This document shows, piece by piece, positions 10,901 through 21,844 of a stretch of DNA of 64,000 nt. Each line of letters begins with the position of its first letter. The stretch's first letter is position 1. The position numbers and the translations under genes are program-made. Below the pieces are notes generated by a model. It was not told the DNA's origin and ran no database searches. It saw nothing but the letters and a program-made list of their open reading frames with translations. Source of the DNA: an uncultured Geobacter sp. (GTDB lineage Bacteria; Desulfobacterota; Desulfuromonadia; Geobacterales; Geobacteraceae); contig CALABV010000210.1 in assembly GCA_937886325.1 (NCBI GenBank), positions 1 to 64,000 of the forward strand, in the 5' to 3' direction.

Positions 10901-12126
10901 TGAATAGGAACGGTGAACTGGCAGTTATTGATGAAACGGGGCGCGAGCGCGAAAAATACTCCGTTGTCTATGGAGCGAAGATAAAAGTCGGCAATGGACA
11001 GCACGTCAAAGCAGGTGAGTCTCTTGCTGAGTGGGATCCTTACACCATGCCGATTCTTACCGAGGTCTCAGGCCGGATAAAATTTGGCGATATTCTTGAA
11101 GGTGTCACCGTCGAAGAGCAGGTGGATGAAGTCACGGGACTCTCTCGAAAAGTTATTATTGAATCACGGGACCCTGACAAAAGGCCGCGGATTACTATTA
11201 AGGACGAAGCCGGTAAAACGGTGAAGGCTGGTGAAAGCTCAGTAGGCCGCTATTTCCTCCCTGTCGGCGCAAATATCACCGTGCTGGAGGATTCAATAGC
11301 CAATGCCGGTGATATTATCGCAAAGATTCCGCGCGAAACGACAAAGACAAAAGATATTACCGGAGGTCTACCTCGCGTCGCGGAACTCTTTGAGGCAAGA
11401 AAGCCTAAGGATTACGCGGTTATTTCTGAAATAGACGGTATTGTTTCTTTTGGAAAAGATGCAAAGGGAAAGAGAAAGGTAATGGTCACCCCTGAACAGG
11501 GTGAGACAAAAGAGTATTTGATTCCGAAAGGTAAACATATCAGTGTTCACGAAGGTGATTTTGTAAAAGCCGGTGAAGCCCTTATGGACGGCTCTTCGAA
11601 TCCGCATGACATTCTGAGAGTTCTGGGTGTAAAGGATCTGGCGAAGTATCTTGTAGACGAAGTACAGGAGGTCTACCGTTTACAGGGCGTCAAGATTAAT
11701 GACAAACATATTGAAACAATTGTCCGCCAAATGCTTCGACGCGTCAGGATCAAAGATGTCGGGGATACAACTTTCCTGATTGATGACCAGTTGGAGCGAA
11801 GCATCTTTGAGGAAGAGAACGAGAGGGTACTTCTTAACGGTGGACGCCCTGCAATCGCAGAGCCTCTTCTTTTGGGAATCACGAAAGCATCCCTTTCGAC
11901 CGAGTCTTTCATTTCAGCTGCGTCATTCCAAGAGACAACAAAAGTCTTGACACAGGCTGCCATTGAAGGTAAGGTTGACAGCCTTCGTGGGCTGAAAGAA
12001 AACGTTATAATGGGACGCCTGATACCCGCTGGCACTGGTATAGCACGGTATCGAAATCTCAAAATGCTTGTTGAAGATGGTAGAGAAGAGAAAGCCGAAG
12101 TCGAAGAAACGGAAGTTGAGGAGTAG
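7993..12126 (+). CDS. rpoC: DNA-directed RNA polymerase subunit beta'
   Basis: The catalytic subunit of RNA polymerase, 1377 residues. The N-terminal zinc site has [20 protein letters not shown], and the absolutely conserved NADFDGDQ begins at residue 458, so Asp460, Asp462 and Asp464 hold the catalytic magnesium. A second Cys cluster ([13 protein letters not shown]) lies in the C-terminal half. The start is TTG with AGGAGG eight bases away and gives the family N-terminus [11 protein letters not shown]. The gap to rpoB is unusually long (177 bases). Confidence 0.98.
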   Translation: MEDFFSFFEKPKDPLHFSAIRISISSPEKIRERSFGEVKKPETINYRTFKPERDGLFCAKIFGPTKDYECNCGKYKRMKHRGIVCEKCGVEVIPSKVRRERLGHIDLATPVAHIWFLRSLPSRIGNLLDISLKDLEKVLYFEAYAVTEPGNSGLGLAEVVSEDRYLKLKEELGSGFEAGMGAAAIRECLKSLDMETLAVQLRTEMLDATSEAKRKKISKRLKVVDAFKASGNRPEWMILECIPVLPPELRPLVPLDGGRFATSDLNDLYRRVINRNNRLKRLMELQAPEVIIRNEKRMLQEAVDALFDNGRRGRAIAGPNKRPLKSLSDMLKGKSGRFRQNLLGKRVDYSGRSVIVVGPELRLHQCGLPKKMALELFKPFIYNKLEERGFVTTIKSAKKMVEKERPEVWDVLEEVIKEHPVMLNRAPTLHRLGIQAFEPVLIEGKAIQLHPLVCTAFNADFDGDQMAVHLPLSIESQVEARVLMMSTNNILSPAHGKPIIVPSQDMVLGIYFMTRDKYFAKGEGKIFASPEEVRMAYDAGELDLHARIHVRLKNLSSDEAPQRIETTTGRILLREILPEAVPFAAINKVMTKKELSNLVDVCYRLAGNKDTVILADKLKEIGFRYSTEAGISICIDDMVIPGGKTFIIEKATEEVKEIQNQYTEGLITDGERYNKVIDIWAKSTEEIAKEMLDNLSRDTVASPDGKEVKVPSFNAIHMMADSGSRGSAQQIRQLAGMRGLMAKPSGEIIETPITANFREGLTVLQYFISTHGARKGLADTALKTANSGYLTRRLVDVAQDAIITEEDCGTLDGLLVSALTEGGEIIEHIGDRILGRVALDDILDPVTDEVLVPANEEIDETLVAKIEEAGLEKVKIRSVLTCQSKRGICAKCYGRDLARGHLVNLGEAVGVIAAQSIGEPGTQLTMRTFHIGGTASRHAEQTSLESRNEGTVKFININSVTTAENHFIVMNRNGELAVIDETGREREKYSVVYGAKIKVGNGQHVKAGESLAEWDPYTMPILTEVSGRIKFGDILEGVTVEEQVDEVTGLSRKVIIESRDPDKRPRITIKDEAGKTVKAGESSVGRYFLPVGANITVLEDSIANAGDIIAKIPRETTKTKDITGGLPRVAELFEARKPKDYAVISEIDGIVSFGKDAKGKRKVMVTPEQGETKEYLIPKGKHISVHEGDFVKAGEALMDGSSNPHDILRVLGVKDLAKYLVDEVQEVYRLQGVKINDKHIETIVRQMLRRVRIKDVGDTTFLIDDQLERSIFEEENERVLLNGGRPAIAEPLLLGITKASLSTESFISAASFQETTKVLTQAAIEGKVDSLRGLKENVIMGRLIPAGTGIARYRNLKMLVEDGREEKAEVEETEVEE

Positions 12127-12158
12127 CCCCCGAAGACAAAAATGGAGTCTAAAAAATC

Positions 12159-12187
12159 TTGACATAGCAGAATTATTCTGATATTTT
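12159..12187 (+). promoter_or_regulatory. Sigma-70 promoter of the str operon
   Basis: TTGACA (12159-12164) and TATTTT (12182-12187) are separated by exactly 17 bases, 68 bases before the rpsL start codon. It is the clearest promoter in the first 30 kb and would give rpsL-rpsG-fusA-tuf, and probably the ribosomal genes after them, transcription independent of rpoBC. No terminator hairpin is seen after rpoC, so read-through is also likely. Confidence 0.75.
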
Positions 12188-12255
12188 TGTCGGGTTTCGC
12201 TTCTGGTAAGTGGCGATAGGTGGCCACAAAATGCGGACTTAGGAGAATAGTACGT

Positions 12256-12627
12256 ATGCCTACTATTAATCAGTTGATACGAATTGGCAGGGAAAGTAAA
12301 AAAGATAAATCGACAGCGCCGGCGCTTAAAAGCTGTCCGCAGAAACGTGGAGTTTGCACTCGTGTATATACGACAACGCCGAAAAAACCGAACTCAGCAT
12401 TGCGTAAGGTTGCCAGGGTGCGGTTGACGAACGGTATTGAGGTTACCTCCTATATTCCCGGTGTTGGACATAACTTGCAGGAGCATTCCGTTGTTCTTAT
12501 CAGGGGGGGCAGGGTAAAGGATCTGCCTGGGGTTCGATATCACATTGTAAGGGGGACTCTGGATTCTGTCGGGGTTAAGGACAGGAAACAGGGTCGCTCC
12601 AAGTATGGTGCAAAAAGACCAAAGTAA
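12256..12627 (+). CDS. rpsL: Ribosomal protein uS12
   Basis: A 123-residue decoding-centre protein. The loop [13 protein letters not shown] places Lys43 and the later PGVRYH motif is preceded by KDL, both as in streptomycin-sensitive strains, so no resistance mutation is seen. ATG 12256 follows AGGAG at 12241-12245. An upstream GTG-start extension of 12 codons has no family support. It is the first gene after the str promoter. Confidence 0.97.
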   Translation: MPTINQLIRIGRESKKDKSTAPALKSCPQKRGVCTRVYTTTPKKPNSALRKVARVRLTNGIEVTSYIPGVGHNLQEHSVVLIRGGRVKDLPGVRYHIVRGTLDSVGVKDRKQGRSKYGAKRPK

Positions 12628-12649
12628 AGGACACGTGTGAGAGGTTGCT

Positions 12650-13120
12650 ATGCCTAGGAGAAGAGAAGTCGCAAAACGGGTTGTTTTGCCGGATCCGAAA
12701 TATAATGATCGGGTAGTTGCAAAGCTCATCAATATATTGATGCTTCATGGAAAGAAAAGTACCGCGGAGAGGGCTCTCTATGGTGCTCTTGAGTTGGTTG
12801 CGAAAAGAACGAACGAAGATGCCTTGAAGGTGTTTAAGAAGTCACTTGATAATATCAGGCCTGTTTTAGAGGTTAAATCTCGGCGGGTTGGGGGATCGAC
12901 ATACCAAGTGCCTGTTGAAATTCGAGCAGACAGAAGATCCTCATTAGCCATGCGTTGGCTGGTAAAGTACGCCGGCGCAAGGGCTGAAAAGACTTTGATG
13001 GATAAGCTCGCGGGTGAAATTGTTGATGCGTATAACAATCGCGGCGCGGCTGTTAAAAAGCGTGAAGATACTCATAAGATGGCGGAGGCAAACAGGGCGT
13101 TTGCGCATTACCGCTGGTAA
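12650..13120 (+). CDS. rpsG: Ribosomal protein uS7
   Basis: A 156-residue small-subunit head protein that starts assembly of the 3' major domain of 16S rRNA; in E. coli it also represses the str operon. The N-terminus [10 protein letters not shown] and the [15 protein letters not shown] segment are typical. It lies 22 bases after rpsL and 33 bases before fusA in the usual order. Confidence 0.97.
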   Translation: MPRRREVAKRVVLPDPKYNDRVVAKLINILMLHGKKSTAERALYGALELVAKRTNEDALKVFKKSLDNIRPVLEVKSRRVGGSTYQVPVEIRADRRSSLAMRWLVKYAGARAEKTLMDKLAGEIVDAYNNRGAAVKKREDTHKMAEANRAFAHYRW

Positions 13121-13153
13121 ATTGATGACAGATATAGGTGTGAGGAGTTTTTT

Positions 13154-15232
13154 GTGCCGCGATTAGTACCTTTGGAAAAAACTAGAAATATTGGCATTAT
13201 GGCGCATATTGACGCCGGTAAGACTACTACGACTGAGCGTATACTTTATTATACGGGTGTATCTCATAAGATTGGTGAGGTTCATGAGGGCACGGCTACC
13301 ATGGACTGGATGGAGCAGGAGCAGGAGCGTGGGATTACGATTACTTCAGCCGCGACGACGTGCTCTTGGAAGGACCATCGAATAAATATCATAGACACAC
13401 CTGGTCATGTCGATTTTACAATTGAGGTAGAGCGTTCGTTACGTGTTCTGGATGGGGCTGTAGCCGTATTTTGTTCTGTTGGGGGCGTTGAGCCGCAGTC
13501 GGAAACAGTGTGGCGTCAAGCAGATAAGTACAGAGTTCCTCGGCTGGCCTTTATTAACAAGATGGACCGAGTTGGCGCTGATTTTTTTCGTGGCGTTTCG
13601 ATGATACGTGAAAGACTGAAGGCGAATCCCGTTCCGATCCAGCTTCCGGTAGGTAAGGAAGATAAATATTCAGGTGTTATAGATTTGGTAGAAATGAAAG
13701 CGATAATCTGGGATGAGGAATCGCTTGGAGCAAAATACAGAATAGAGGATATCCCTGCGTCAGAGCTGGATCTGGCGCAAGAGTATCAGGAAAAAATGAT
13801 TGAAGAGTTGGCCAGCCATGATGACGATTTGATGGAAAAATATCTGGCTGGTGAAAGTATAGCGAAAGATGAACTTAAGGCAGCTATTCGAAAAGCTACA
13901 ATCGACATAAAGATATGTCCAGTTATCTGTGGCTCCTCTTTTAAGAATAAAGGAGTACAAAATCTCCTCGATGCAGTTGTAGATTATATGCCTGCACCGA
14001 CGGATATTCCCCCTATCAAGGGGGTGGTGGAAGGTTCTGACGCAGAAGTTGAAAGAAAATCTTCGGATGAAGAACCATTTGCGGCTCTCGCCTTCAAAAT
14101 AATGACGGATCCGTATGTTGGTCAACTTTGTTTTTTTAGGGTGTATTCTGGAGTTATTCAGTCAGGATCCTATGTCTATAATTCGACAAAAGGAAAAAAA
14201 GAGCGGATCGGGCGAATCCTGCAGATGCACGCGAATAAAAGAGAAGAGATCAAGGAAGTGCGTGCTGGAGATATTGCTGCGGCTGTTGGTCTTAAGAATA
14301 CAACTACCGGCGACACGCTTTGCGATGATGATAATTCAGTAATTCTGGAGTCTATAGAGTTCCCGGAACCGGTTATTGAGATTGCGATAGAGCCAAAAAC
14401 GAAGGCCGATCAGGAAAAGCTTGGTCTCAGCTTACAAAAGCTTGCCAGTGAAGATCCATCATTCAGGGTGCGAACGGATGAGGAAACCGGACAGACAATT
14501 TTATCCGGCATGGGCGAATTGCACTTGGAAATAATAGTTGACCGCCTCATGCGAGAATTTAAAGTTGAGGCAAATGTTGGAAAACCGCAAGTCGCTTACC
14601 GTGAGACGATAGGCAAGAAAGTTAAGGTTGAGGGCAAATTTGTTCGGCAATCAGGAGGCAGAGGACAGTATGGCCATGTTTGGCTTGAAATAGAGCCTCA
14701 GGAAGCAGGAGCAGGATACGAGTTTGTTGATGCTATAAAAGGCGGTGTCGTGCCGCGTGAGTATATACCCGCAGTAGATAAAGGGATTCAGGAGGCAATG
14801 GAAACAGGAACACTTGCAGGATTTCCCGTTGTCGATGTGAAGGTTTCCCTGATAGATGGTTCCTATCATGACGTCGATTCGTCGGAAATGGCCTTTAAAA
14901 TTGCAGGGTCCATGGGGTTCAAGGACGGGTGCGCAAAAGCGAATCCGGTTCTGCTAGAACCGATAATGTCCGTCGAGGTTGTTGTTCCGGAAGAGCATAT
15001 GGGCGATGTTATTGGCAACCTCAACTCAAGAAGAGGGCGCATTATGGGCATGGAGTCCCGAGCGGGAGCCCAAGTTGTAACTTCGATGGTACCTCTTGCG
15101 TCCATGTTTGGTTATGCAACAGATCTTAGATCCGCGACGCAGGGACGTGCTACCTATACAATGACTTTTGATCATTATGAGCAGGTTCCTAAATCTGTTG
15201 CTGAAGAAATAGTAGCGAAAGTAAAAGGATAG
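13154..15232 (+). CDS. fusA: Elongation factor G
   Basis: The translocation GTPase, 692 residues, the normal length. The P loop AHIDAGKTT is at residues 17-25, the switch [10 protein letters not shown] and the NKMD specificity motif follow, and the C-terminal domains IV-V are complete ([28 protein letters not shown]). The start is GTG after GAGG; the protein begins [15 protein letters not shown]. It lies directly before tuf as in most str operons. Confidence 0.98.
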   Translation: MPRLVPLEKTRNIGIMAHIDAGKTTTTERILYYTGVSHKIGEVHEGTATMDWMEQEQERGITITSAATTCSWKDHRINIIDTPGHVDFTIEVERSLRVLDGAVAVFCSVGGVEPQSETVWRQADKYRVPRLAFINKMDRVGADFFRGVSMIRERLKANPVPIQLPVGKEDKYSGVIDLVEMKAIIWDEESLGAKYRIEDIPASELDLAQEYQEKMIEELASHDDDLMEKYLAGESIAKDELKAAIRKATIDIKICPVICGSSFKNKGVQNLLDAVVDYMPAPTDIPPIKGVVEGSDAEVERKSSDEEPFAALAFKIMTDPYVGQLCFFRVYSGVIQSGSYVYNSTKGKKERIGRILQMHANKREEIKEVRAGDIAAAVGLKNTTTGDTLCDDDNSVILESIEFPEPVIEIAIEPKTKADQEKLGLSLQKLASEDPSFRVRTDEETGQTILSGMGELHLEIIVDRLMREFKVEANVGKPQVAYRETIGKKVKVEGKFVRQSGGRGQYGHVWLEIEPQEAGAGYEFVDAIKGGVVPREYIPAVDKGIQEAMETGTLAGFPVVDVKVSLIDGSYHDVDSSEMAFKIAGSMGFKDGCAKANPVLLEPIMSVEVVVPEEHMGDVIGNLNSRRGRIMGMESRAGAQVVTSMVPLASMFGYATDLRSATQGRATYTMTFDHYEQVPKSVAEEIVAKVKG

Positions 15233-15260
15233 AGATTCCTACACGAGGAGGGATTCTGAG

Positions 15261-16451
15261 ATGGCGAAGGCGAAATTTGAGAGGACGAAGCCGCACGTAA
15301 ACATAGGGACGATAGGTCACGTAGACCACGGCAAGACCACGCTGACGGCAGCAATAACAAAGGTGTTGGCAGCGAAGGGGCAGGCGGAGTTCAAATCATT
15401 TGACCAGATAGACAATGCGCCGGAAGAGCGGGAGCGCGGGATAACCATCGCGACGGCGCACGTGGAATATGAGACGGAACATAGGCACTATGCGCATGTG
15501 GATTGTCCGGGTCATGCCGACTACGTAAAGAACATGATAACCGGTGCGGCACAGATGGACGGTGCGATACTGGTAGTTTCCGCCGCGGACGGCCCGATGC
15601 CCCAGACCCGTGAGCATATCCTTCTCGCGCGTCAGGTAGGCGTTCCCTACATAGTGGTGTTTCTCAATAAAGCGGATATGGTGGACGATGAGGAGCTGAT
15701 AGAGCTTGTAGAGCTGGAGATACGGGAACTGCTGTCCGCCTATGACTTCCCCGGTGATGACATCCCCATCGTAAAGGGCTCGGCGTTGAAAGGTCTGGAG
15801 GGAGATCCGGGCGAACTGGGAGAGCAGTCCATACTGAAGCTCATGGAAGCAGTAGACAGCTACATCCCCGAACCGGAGCGGGCAATAGACAAACCGTTCA
15901 TCATGCCTGTAGAAGACGTATTTTCCATTTCCGGACGTGGTACGGTTGCGACGGGCCGAGTTGAGCGAGGCATCATCAAGGTAGGCGAGGAAGTTGAAAT
16001 AGTAGGAATCCGTCCGACCCAGAAGACCACGGTAACCGGAGTGGAGATGTTCCGGAAACTGCTGGACGAAGGACGTGCGGGCGACAACATAGGGGCGTTG
16101 CTGCGCGGGGTAAAGCGCGAAGAGATCGAGCGCGGGCAGGTACTGGCCAAGCCGGGTTCCATAACGCCGCATACCAAATTCAAGGCGGAAGCGTACGTAT
16201 TGACGAAGGAAGAAGGTGGACGTCACACCCCGTTCTTCAACGGCTACCGTCCGCAGTTTTACTTCAGGACCACGGACGTGACCGGAGTGGTGGATCTGCC
16301 TGCCGGCACGGAGATGGTAATGCCCGGAGACAACGTGGCGGTAACGGTGAACCTGATAACACCGATAGCCATGGACGAAGGACTTCGATTTGCGATTCGT
16401 GAGGGTGGCCGTACTGTCGGCGCCGGGGTCGTGAGTTCAATTATAGAATAA
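15261..16451 (+). CDS. tuf: Elongation factor Tu (second, complete copy)
   Basis: A 396-residue GTPase that carries aminoacyl-tRNA to the A site. GHVDHGKT is at residues 19-26, DCPGHADY and NKAD follow, and the C-terminal beta-barrel domains are complete. GAGGAGG lies 11 bases before the ATG. Base composition departs sharply from its neighbours: the line 15541-15600 is 41 of 60 G+C, whereas nearby ribosomal genes are near one third. Its 3' end is identical to the first tuf copy up to the last three codons, so the pair is probably kept alike by gene conversion. Confidence 0.98.
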   Translation: MAKAKFERTKPHVNIGTIGHVDHGKTTLTAAITKVLAAKGQAEFKSFDQIDNAPEERERGITIATAHVEYETEHRHYAHVDCPGHADYVKNMITGAAQMDGAILVVSAADGPMPQTREHILLARQVGVPYIVVFLNKADMVDDEELIELVELEIRELLSAYDFPGDDIPIVKGSALKGLEGDPGELGEQSILKLMEAVDSYIPEPERAIDKPFIMPVEDVFSISGRGTVATGRVERGIIKVGEEVEIVGIRPTQKTTVTGVEMFRKLLDEGRAGDNIGALLRGVKREEIERGQVLAKPGSITPHTKFKAEAYVLTKEEGGRHTPFFNGYRPQFYFRTTDVTGVVDLPAGTEMVMPGDNVAVTVNLITPIAMDEGLRFAIREGGRTVGAGVVSSIIE

Positions 16452-16472
16452 CTAAAACAGCACGAGGATGAA

Positions 16473-16781
16473 ATGCCAAGTCAAAAGATTAGGATTCGAT
16501 TAAAAGCATACGATCATAAGCTTCTTGATGTGTCTGTCGGAGAGATTGTTGATACTGCCAAAAGAACGGGTGCTCGTGTAGCAGGCCCAATACCTCTGCC
16601 AACTGTTATCAATAAGTATTGCGTTCTGCGTGGGCCTCATGTGGATAAGAAGTCCCGTGATCAGTATGAAATTAGATCACATAAGCGGCTAATTGACATT
16701 TTGGATCCGACACAGCAAACGGTGGATGCATTAATGAAGCTAGATCTTTCTGCTGGCGTAGATGTGGAGATTAAGCTCTAA
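16473..16781 (+). CDS. rpsJ: Ribosomal protein uS10 (NusE)
   Basis: A 102-residue small-subunit head protein that also joins NusB and NusG in antitermination. The family core is intact: [15 protein letters not shown] at the start and [17 protein letters not shown] in the middle. GAGGATGAA precedes the ATG. It opens the S10 gene group but starts only 21 bases after tuf with no promoter between, so it appears to continue the str transcript. Confidence 0.97.
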   Translation: MPSQKIRIRLKAYDHKLLDVSVGEIVDTAKRTGARVAGPIPLPTVINKYCVLRGPHVDKKSRDQYEIRSHKRLIDILDPTQQTVDALMKLDLSAGVDVEIKL

Positions 16782-16827
16782 AAAAGTACCCCGAAAATCA
16801 GACCAAAAACGAACAGGAACATTAGTC

Positions 16828-17457
16828 ATGAAGAAGGGCTTACTCGGAAAAAAACTTGGAATGACCCAGATTTTTAGCGAAGATGGCCGTAAGATTCCGG
16901 TTACCGTCGTTAAAGCTGGACCATGCGTCGTCCTTAGCAAAAAGAATCTTGAGAAAGATGGCTACGACGCAATTCAAATTGGCTTTGAAGAATCAGATCC
17001 TGCACGAGAGACAAGATCCAGTATTGGGCATTGTAAACAGGCAGGCAAAGGCGTAATGAAACATGTTCGCGAATTCCGCATTGATAACTGTAGTGAGTAC
17101 CAAGTAGGAGATCTTCTTTCGGTTGGAATATTTGCTGCTGGCGAATTTATCGATGTAACGGGTGTCAGTATAGGAAAGGGCTATCAAGGGGTAATCAAGC
17201 GCTGGAATTTTCAGGGTGGACGTTCCTCGCACGGCTCGAGGTTTCACAGGGCTCCAGGTTCTATCGGCTGCTCAGCAACGCCTTCGCGTGTATTGAAAAA
17301 CAAGAAAATGCCCGGTCAGCTAGGAAATACCAGAGTAACAGTTCAACGTCTTCAAGTAATCCGTGTTGATGAGGTTGACAATATTATACTGGTGAAGGGC
17401 GCTGTGCCAGGTTCAAGTAATGGACTGGTACTATTAAAAGATAGTGTTAAAAGCTAG
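16828..17457 (+). CDS. rplC: Ribosomal protein uL3
   Basis: A 209-residue early-assembly protein whose extension reaches the peptidyl transferase centre. The conserved loop with [20 protein letters not shown] is present around residues 129-148. ATG 16828 gives the usual [16 protein letters not shown] start; an in-frame start 66 bases upstream would overlap rpsJ. The ribosome binding site (CAGGA) is weak, which suggests coupling to rpsJ translation. Confidence 0.96.
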   Translation: MKKGLLGKKLGMTQIFSEDGRKIPVTVVKAGPCVVLSKKNLEKDGYDAIQIGFEESDPARETRSSIGHCKQAGKGVMKHVREFRIDNCSEYQVGDLLSVGIFAAGEFIDVTGVSIGKGYQGVIKRWNFQGGRSSHGSRFHRAPGSIGCSATPSRVLKNKKMPGQLGNTRVTVQRLQVIRVDEVDNIILVKGAVPGSSNGLVLLKDSVKS

Positions 17458-17483
17458 CGATACTAGTGTTACCGGAGAAAGTC

Positions 17484-18107
17484 ATGGTCACGATAGATGT
17501 ATTTGATTTTAAGAAAAACAAAATAGGCACTATTGATTTGTCGAGTGATGTTTTTGATGCTGAAATTAAAGAGCATCTAATACATGAAGCTGTCCGGATT
17601 CAGTTAACAAACAAACGAGCGGGTACCGTCGCGGTTAAAAGTCGATCAGATGTATCTGGCGGCGGGAAAAAGCCCTTTAAGCAGAAAGGGACAGGCCAAG
17701 CACGTCAAGGCTGCAGCAGGGCGCCTCAGTACCCTGGTGGTGGAGTGGCCTTCGGCCCTCAGCCAAAGATTTATAATCTTTCAATGAATAAAAAAGCGCA
17801 TAAATCTGCAATGAGGTCGGTCCTTACATCTCTTAAAAAAGAAGACCGACTTACTGTTGTGAACAAACTTGAGTTAGAAAGTATTTCTACAAAGCAGATC
17901 GCCAATTTTTTAAATACATTTGAATTTACAAAAACGCTTTTTGTATGCGATAGTGCAAACAAAGAATTACAGTTATCAGCTCGAAATGTAAAAAACGTAA
18001 AGGTTGTCATGAGCGGTAGTTTAAGTGTGTATGATATGGTTAATTTTAGAAATGTAGTTTTCAGCGAGGCTGCTGTAAAACAAATCGAAGGAGTATTGCA
18101 ACCATGA
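17484..18107 (+). CDS. rplD: Ribosomal protein uL4
   Basis: A 207-residue protein lining the peptide exit tunnel; in E. coli it also represses the S10 operon by attenuation and translation control. The tunnel loop is recognisable ([18 protein letters not shown], about residues 60-77). ATG 17484 follows GGAG. Its stop overlaps the rplW start by four bases (ATGA), so the two are translationally coupled. Confidence 0.96.
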   Translation: MVTIDVFDFKKNKIGTIDLSSDVFDAEIKEHLIHEAVRIQLTNKRAGTVAVKSRSDVSGGGKKPFKQKGTGQARQGCSRAPQYPGGGVAFGPQPKIYNLSMNKKAHKSAMRSVLTSLKKEDRLTVVNKLELESISTKQIANFLNTFEFTKTLFVCDSANKELQLSARNVKNVKVVMSGSLSVYDMVNFRNVVFSEAAVKQIEGVLQP

Positions 18108-18388
18108 ATATCTTTGATGTGGTACAGAAGCCGCTGATTACGGAAAAGACTACTGTTGAAAAAGATGAAAGAAATATAGTTGCATTCCAAGTACATAAAG
18201 ACGCAAACAAGCTTGAAATTAAGGAAGCTGTAGAAAAGCTTTTCAAAGTTGAAGTAATAGATGTGAATACGATAAATGTTCCTGGCAAAATGAAGAGGTT
18301 TGGAAGACATTTTGGAAAGCGCTCTAACTGGAAAAAGGCATATGTGACACTTAAGCCGGATAGTAGCGTAGATTTCTTTGAAGTGTAA
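18104..18388 (+). CDS. rplW: Ribosomal protein uL23
   Basis: A 94-residue protein at the exit-tunnel rim where trigger factor and SRP dock. It begins [17 protein letters not shown] and keeps the loop with VNVPGK-like [12 protein letters not shown]. It overlaps rplD by four bases. Composition is markedly A+T-rich, as in the rest of this block. Confidence 0.96.
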   Translation: MNIFDVVQKPLITEKTTVEKDERNIVAFQVHKDANKLEIKEAVEKLFKVEVIDVNTINVPGKMKRFGRHFGKRSNWKKAYVTLKPDSSVDFFEV

Positions 18389-18412
18389 ATTTACTAGATG
18401 GGGTTGAGATAA

Positions 18413-19237
18413 ATGGCAATTAAAAGTTATAAACCGACATCTGCAGGGAGAAGACAGCAAAGTTGCTCCTCCTTTGAAGAAATTACGTCGTCAAAACCAG
18501 AGAAATCTCTTCTTGTATGTCTAAAGAGAACCGGTGGCCGTAATAGTTCCGGACGAATTACCTCTCGTCACATGGGCGGTGGTCACAAGAAGAAATATAG
18601 ACTTATAGATTTTTTACGAAACAAGCGGGATATTGAAGCGCGAATTGCGTCTATTGAATATGATCCGAACAGAAGTGCGAGAATTGCCTTACTGATATAT
18701 GCTGACGGCGAGAAGCGATATATATTGGCACCTGATGGCGTCCAAGTAGGAAACACGATACTTGCCAGTGAAAAGGCTGATATCAGGCCTGGAAATGCTC
18801 TGCCACTGAAGGCTATTCCATTAGGCACGATAATTCATAATATCGAATTAAAGATTGGAAAAGGCGGGCAGCTTGCTCGAAGTGCCGGTACATATGCTCA
18901 GTTGATGTCAAAGGAAGGTAAGTATTCTCAAGTTAAACTTCCTTCTGGTGAAGTTCGAATGATACTTCAAGATTGTTATGCAACAATAGGTCAAGTAGGC
19001 AACCTTGATCATGAGAACGTGTCACTTGGAAAAGCAGGACGTTCACGCTGGCTCGGGAAAAAGCCGAAAGTCAGAGGTGTTGCAATGAACCCTGTTGACC
19101 ACCCGCATGGTGGCGGTGAAGGAAGGACATCCGGAGGAAGGCATCCTGTAACACCATGGGGTATTCCAACAAAAGGATATAAAACCAGGACAAATAAAAC
19201 ATCATCTCGGTTCATTGTCAAAAAACGCAAACAATAA
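18413..19237 (+). CDS. rplB: Ribosomal protein uL2
   Basis: A 274-residue protein essential for subunit joining and the peptidyl transferase region. The universally conserved C-terminal motif [20 protein letters not shown] is intact, including the histidine linked to activity. A GGGG-containing ribosome binding site lies before the ATG. It stands between rplW and rpsS as in all S10 groups. Confidence 0.97.
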   Translation: MAIKSYKPTSAGRRQQSCSSFEEITSSKPEKSLLVCLKRTGGRNSSGRITSRHMGGGHKKKYRLIDFLRNKRDIEARIASIEYDPNRSARIALLIYADGEKRYILAPDGVQVGNTILASEKADIRPGNALPLKAIPLGTIIHNIELKIGKGGQLARSAGTYAQLMSKEGKYSQVKLPSGEVRMILQDCYATIGQVGNLDHENVSLGKAGRSRWLGKKPKVRGVAMNPVDHPHGGGEGRTSGGRHPVTPWGIPTKGYKTRTNKTSSRFIVKKRKQ

Positions 19238-19259
19238 AGCGTAATAAAGGGATTATTAT

Positions 19260-19541
19260 ATGGCCAGATCAGTCAAAAAAGGACCTTTTGTTGACGGACA
19301 CCTTGCAACAAAAGCACAGCAAGAAGGTCCCAACTCAAAAAAAATCATTAAAACATGGTCAAGACGATCAACGATAATACCTGAATTTATTGGCTGTACA
19401 TTTGCTGTCCATAACGGCAGGAAATTTATTCCAGTTTTCGTGACTGAAAACATGGTAGGACATAAGCTTGGAGAGTTTGCTCCTACAAGAACTTTCTACG
19501 GGCATGCAGCTGATAAAAAAAGTAAGCTGAAGAAGAAGTAA
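19260..19541 (+). CDS. rpsS: Ribosomal protein uS19
   Basis: A 93-residue small-subunit head protein that contacts the A-site finger. It begins [15 protein letters not shown] and has the conserved [27 protein letters not shown] core (about residues 51-73). The ribosome binding site AAGGG lies 10 bases upstream of the ATG. Length is normal for the family. Confidence 0.97.
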   Translation: MARSVKKGPFVDGHLATKAQQEGPNSKKIIKTWSRRSTIIPEFIGCTFAVHNGRKFIPVFVTENMVGHKLGEFAPTRTFYGHAADKKSKLKKK

Positions 19542-19559
19542 GAGATCAAGGAGCGATAC

Positions 19560-19895
19560 ATGGAAGCAAGTGCCAAGCTAAGCTTTGCCCGGTTGTCACC
19601 GAGAAAAACACGCCTTGTTGTAGATATGATTCGCGGAAAAGAAATTCAATATGCGTTGAATATTTTGAAGTTTTCCCCTCAACCATCAGCTAAACTGATT
19701 TCAAATTTGCTTAGATCTGCTGTAGCAAACGCAGAACAAAAAGGCGTATCGGATGTTGATAAACTTTTTGTTAAAACCGTTTATGTTAATGCTGGAACAG
19801 TGCTGAAAAGATTTTTGCCGAGAGCCATGGGTCGGGCCAGCAGAATTAGAAAGCCGACAAGTCATATACACGTTGTGTTGGCTGAAAAGAAATAA
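19560..19895 (+). CDS. rplV: Ribosomal protein uL22
   Basis: A 111-residue protein whose long beta-hairpin lines the exit tunnel, where macrolides bind. The family core ARLSPRKTRLVVDMIRGK is near the N-terminus, and the hairpin region LPRAMGRASRIRKPTSHI is intact, with no insertions of the kind linked to macrolide resistance. AAGGAGCG precedes the ATG. Confidence 0.97.
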   Translation: MEASAKLSFARLSPRKTRLVVDMIRGKEIQYALNILKFSPQPSAKLISNLLRSAVANAEQKGVSDVDKLFVKTVYVNAGTVLKRFLPRAMGRASRIRKPTSHIHVVLAEKK

Positions 19896-19916
19896 GAATC
19901 AAGTTGGAGGTGAGGT

Positions 19917-20552
19917 TTGGGCCAGAAAGTTAATCCAATAGGTTTTAGGCTTGGTGTAATAAAGACATGGGAATCAAAGTGGTATGCCGAGGCCGACTTT
20001 GCAACGCTACTTCATGAAGATCTGAAGCTGCGAGACTTTCTCAAAAAGCGCTTATACAATTCCGGTGTTTCAAAAATTGAGATTGAGCGAGCAGCTAATA
20101 AGGCAAAAATCAATATTTATACTGCACGCCCAGGTCTAATAATTGGTAAAAAAGGTTCCGAAGTTGAAACTCTCAAAAAGGACCTTGCTAAACTAACTGA
20201 TAAAGAAGTATTTCTTAACATTCAAGAAATTAGAAAACCGGAACTTGATGCTCAACTGGTAGCGGAAAACGTTGCATTGCAACTTGAACGAAGAATAGCA
20301 TTTCGTCGTGCAATGAAAAAAAGCGTTACAACCGCACTGAAGTTCGGTGCAAAAGGAATACGGATCACTTGTTCTGGAAGATTGGGTGGCGCTGAGATGT
20401 CAAGAACAGAATGGTATCGTGAAGGTCGAGTTCCCCTCCATACCCTTCGAGCAGATATAGATTACGGTTTTGCTGAGGCTAAAACAACATACGGAATAAT
20501 TGGCGTAAAAGTCCTAATCTTCAAGGGCGAAGTACTGCCAGGGAAAAATTAG
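19917..20552 (+). CDS. rpsC: Ribosomal protein uS3
   Basis: A 211-residue head protein at the mRNA entry tunnel. It holds a KH domain with [16 protein letters not shown] (about residues 64-79) and a C-terminal domain with [20 protein letters not shown]. The start is TTG, preceded by GGAGGTGAGG; it yields [13 protein letters not shown], the invariant family N-terminus, so the start is secure. Confidence 0.97.
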   Translation: MGQKVNPIGFRLGVIKTWESKWYAEADFATLLHEDLKLRDFLKKRLYNSGVSKIEIERAANKAKINIYTARPGLIIGKKGSEVETLKKDLAKLTDKEVFLNIQEIRKPELDAQLVAENVALQLERRIAFRRAMKKSVTTALKFGAKGIRITCSGRLGGAEMSRTEWYREGRVPLHTLRADIDYGFAEAKTTYGIIGVKVLIFKGEVLPGKN

Positions 20553-20567
20553 CAGAGGAGCCTTGAA

Positions 20568-20990
20568 ATGTTGATGCCCAAGAGAGTTAAACATAGAAAG
20601 CAGATGAAGGGAAAAATGAAAGGCTCTCCACAACGTGGGGTAGAATTAGCCTTCGGGGAATATGGTCTACAGGCTACGGAGTGCGGTTGGCTTGACTCAA
20701 AACAGATAGAAGCTGCTCGTATCGCTTTGACCCGTTACATCAAAAGGGGTGGTAAAACATGGATACGCATTTTTCCAGACAAGCCACTCACTGCAAAACC
20801 CGCAGAAACTCGAATGGGTAAAGGAAAAGGCTCTCCCGATTCATGGGTTTGCGTCATAAAGCCTGGACGAATTCTATATGAGATGGAAGGTGTAAGCGAA
20901 GAGATAGCTCGTGAAGCATTTCGTCTCGCGGCTTTTAAGCTTCCAATTTCTACAAAATTCGTTTCGAGGAAGGAAGGAAATGAAGACTAA
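20568..20990 (+). CDS. rplP: Ribosomal protein uL16
   Basis: A 140-residue protein between the A site and the central protuberance. It has the typical [17 protein letters not shown] start and the [14 protein letters not shown] loop. Two in-frame ATG codons six bases apart are possible; GAGGAG at 20555-20560 is spaced better for the first (MLMPKR). The end of the gene overlaps rpmC by 11 bases. Confidence 0.96.
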   Translation: MLMPKRVKHRKQMKGKMKGSPQRGVELAFGEYGLQATECGWLDSKQIEAARIALTRYIKRGGKTWIRIFPDKPLTAKPAETRMGKGKGSPDSWVCVIKPGRILYEMEGVSEEIAREAFRLAAFKLPISTKFVSRKEGNED

Positions 20991-21168
20991 AGAATTGCGT
21001 GATATGACAATCGAAGAGCTTGATTCCAAAGAAAAAGAATTTGTAAAAGAGCTGTTTAATATAAAATTTCAACTTCACACTGGACGCTTGGAGAATACAG
21101 CAAAGCTGTCTGCCTTGCGAAAAGATATTGCTAGGACAAAAACTGTAGCTAGGGAAAAAAGAGGATAA
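20980..21168 (+). CDS. rpmC: Ribosomal protein uL29
   Basis: A 62-residue two-helix protein at the exit-tunnel opening, a neighbour of uL23. The C-terminal helix with [14 protein letters not shown] is characteristic. ATG 20980 follows AAGGAAGG and lies inside the end of rplP, so translation is likely coupled. A longer in-frame reading upstream runs through rplP and is not used. Confidence 0.95.
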   Translation: MKTKELRDMTIEELDSKEKEFVKELFNIKFQLHTGRLENTAKLSALRKDIARTKTVAREKRG

Positions 21169-21180
21169 TGCGAGGAAATT

Positions 21181-21438
21181 ATGAGTGAGCGCGGCATCAG
21201 GAAAACGCAAATTGGAATAGTTGTAAGCGACAGGATGCAAAAGACAGTTGTTGTAAAAGTATCGCACCTCGTAAAACATTCTGAATATAATAAATTCATA
21301 AAAAGAAGTGTTAAGTATAAGGCGCATGATGAATTGAATGCCTGTAAAATAGGTGACAGAGTTCAGATAGTTGAAACTCGACCGCAAAGCAAGGAAAAGC
21401 ATTGGGCAGTAAAGCAGATACTTGACAGGACTACATAA
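21181..21438 (+). CDS. rpsQ: Ribosomal protein uS17
   Basis: An 85-residue OB-fold protein that binds 16S rRNA early in assembly. The sequence keeps [16 protein letters not shown] near the N-terminus and the [18 protein letters not shown] core. The ATG follows GCGAGG, 12 bases after rpmC. Length and order are normal. Confidence 0.96.
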   Translation: MSERGIRKTQIGIVVSDRMQKTVVVKVSHLVKHSEYNKFIKRSVKYKAHDELNACKIGDRVQIVETRPQSKEKHWAVKQILDRTT

Positions 21439-21453
21439 GGTAGGAGTATTACG

Positions 21454-21822
21454 ATGATACAGATGCAATCATTACTTGATGTCGCTGATAATTCCGGAGC
21501 AAAGAAACTTTATTGCATCAAGGTTTTAGGTGGCTCGAAGCGCAAATATGCAAGTATTGGTGATATTATTGTTGCTTCAGTTAAAGAGGCTATTCCTAAT
21601 TCAAAGGTTAAAAAGGGTGACGTTGTAAAAGTAGTTATTGTGAGAACGGCCAAGGAAATTGGGCGACCAGATGGCTCCTATATTCGTTTTGACGACAACT
21701 CGGGAGTTGTTATAAACAATCAGAAGGAACCTGTCGGAACTCGAATATTTGGACCGGTAGCGAGAGAGTTGAGAGCAAAAAAATTCATGAAGATTATATC
21801 TCTGGCGCCAGAAGTTCTTTAA
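21454..21822 (+). CDS. rplN: Ribosomal protein uL14
   Basis: A 122-residue intersubunit-face protein; RsfS binds it to block subunit joining. The family signature is clear from [19 protein letters not shown] through the C-terminus [21 protein letters not shown] lies upstream of the ATG. This starts the spc group but there is no promoter between rpsQ and rplN. Confidence 0.97.
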   Translation: MIQMQSLLDVADNSGAKKLYCIKVLGGSKRKYASIGDIIVASVKEAIPNSKVKKGDVVKVVIVRTAKEIGRPDGSYIRFDDNSGVVINNQKEPVGTRIFGPVARELRAKKFMKIISLAPEVL

Positions 21823-21844
21823 TTTTCTTTGGGAGATACAAAAG

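Noticed and set aside
15396..16226. A 276-codon - strand reading opposite tuf
   Set aside because: Antisense to EF-Tu; open only because of tuf codon bias.
17771..18460. A 229-codon - strand reading across rplD and rplW
   Set aside because: Crosses three ribosomal genes on the other strand; Phe/Ser-rich composition is typical of antisense to Lys/Glu-rich coding.
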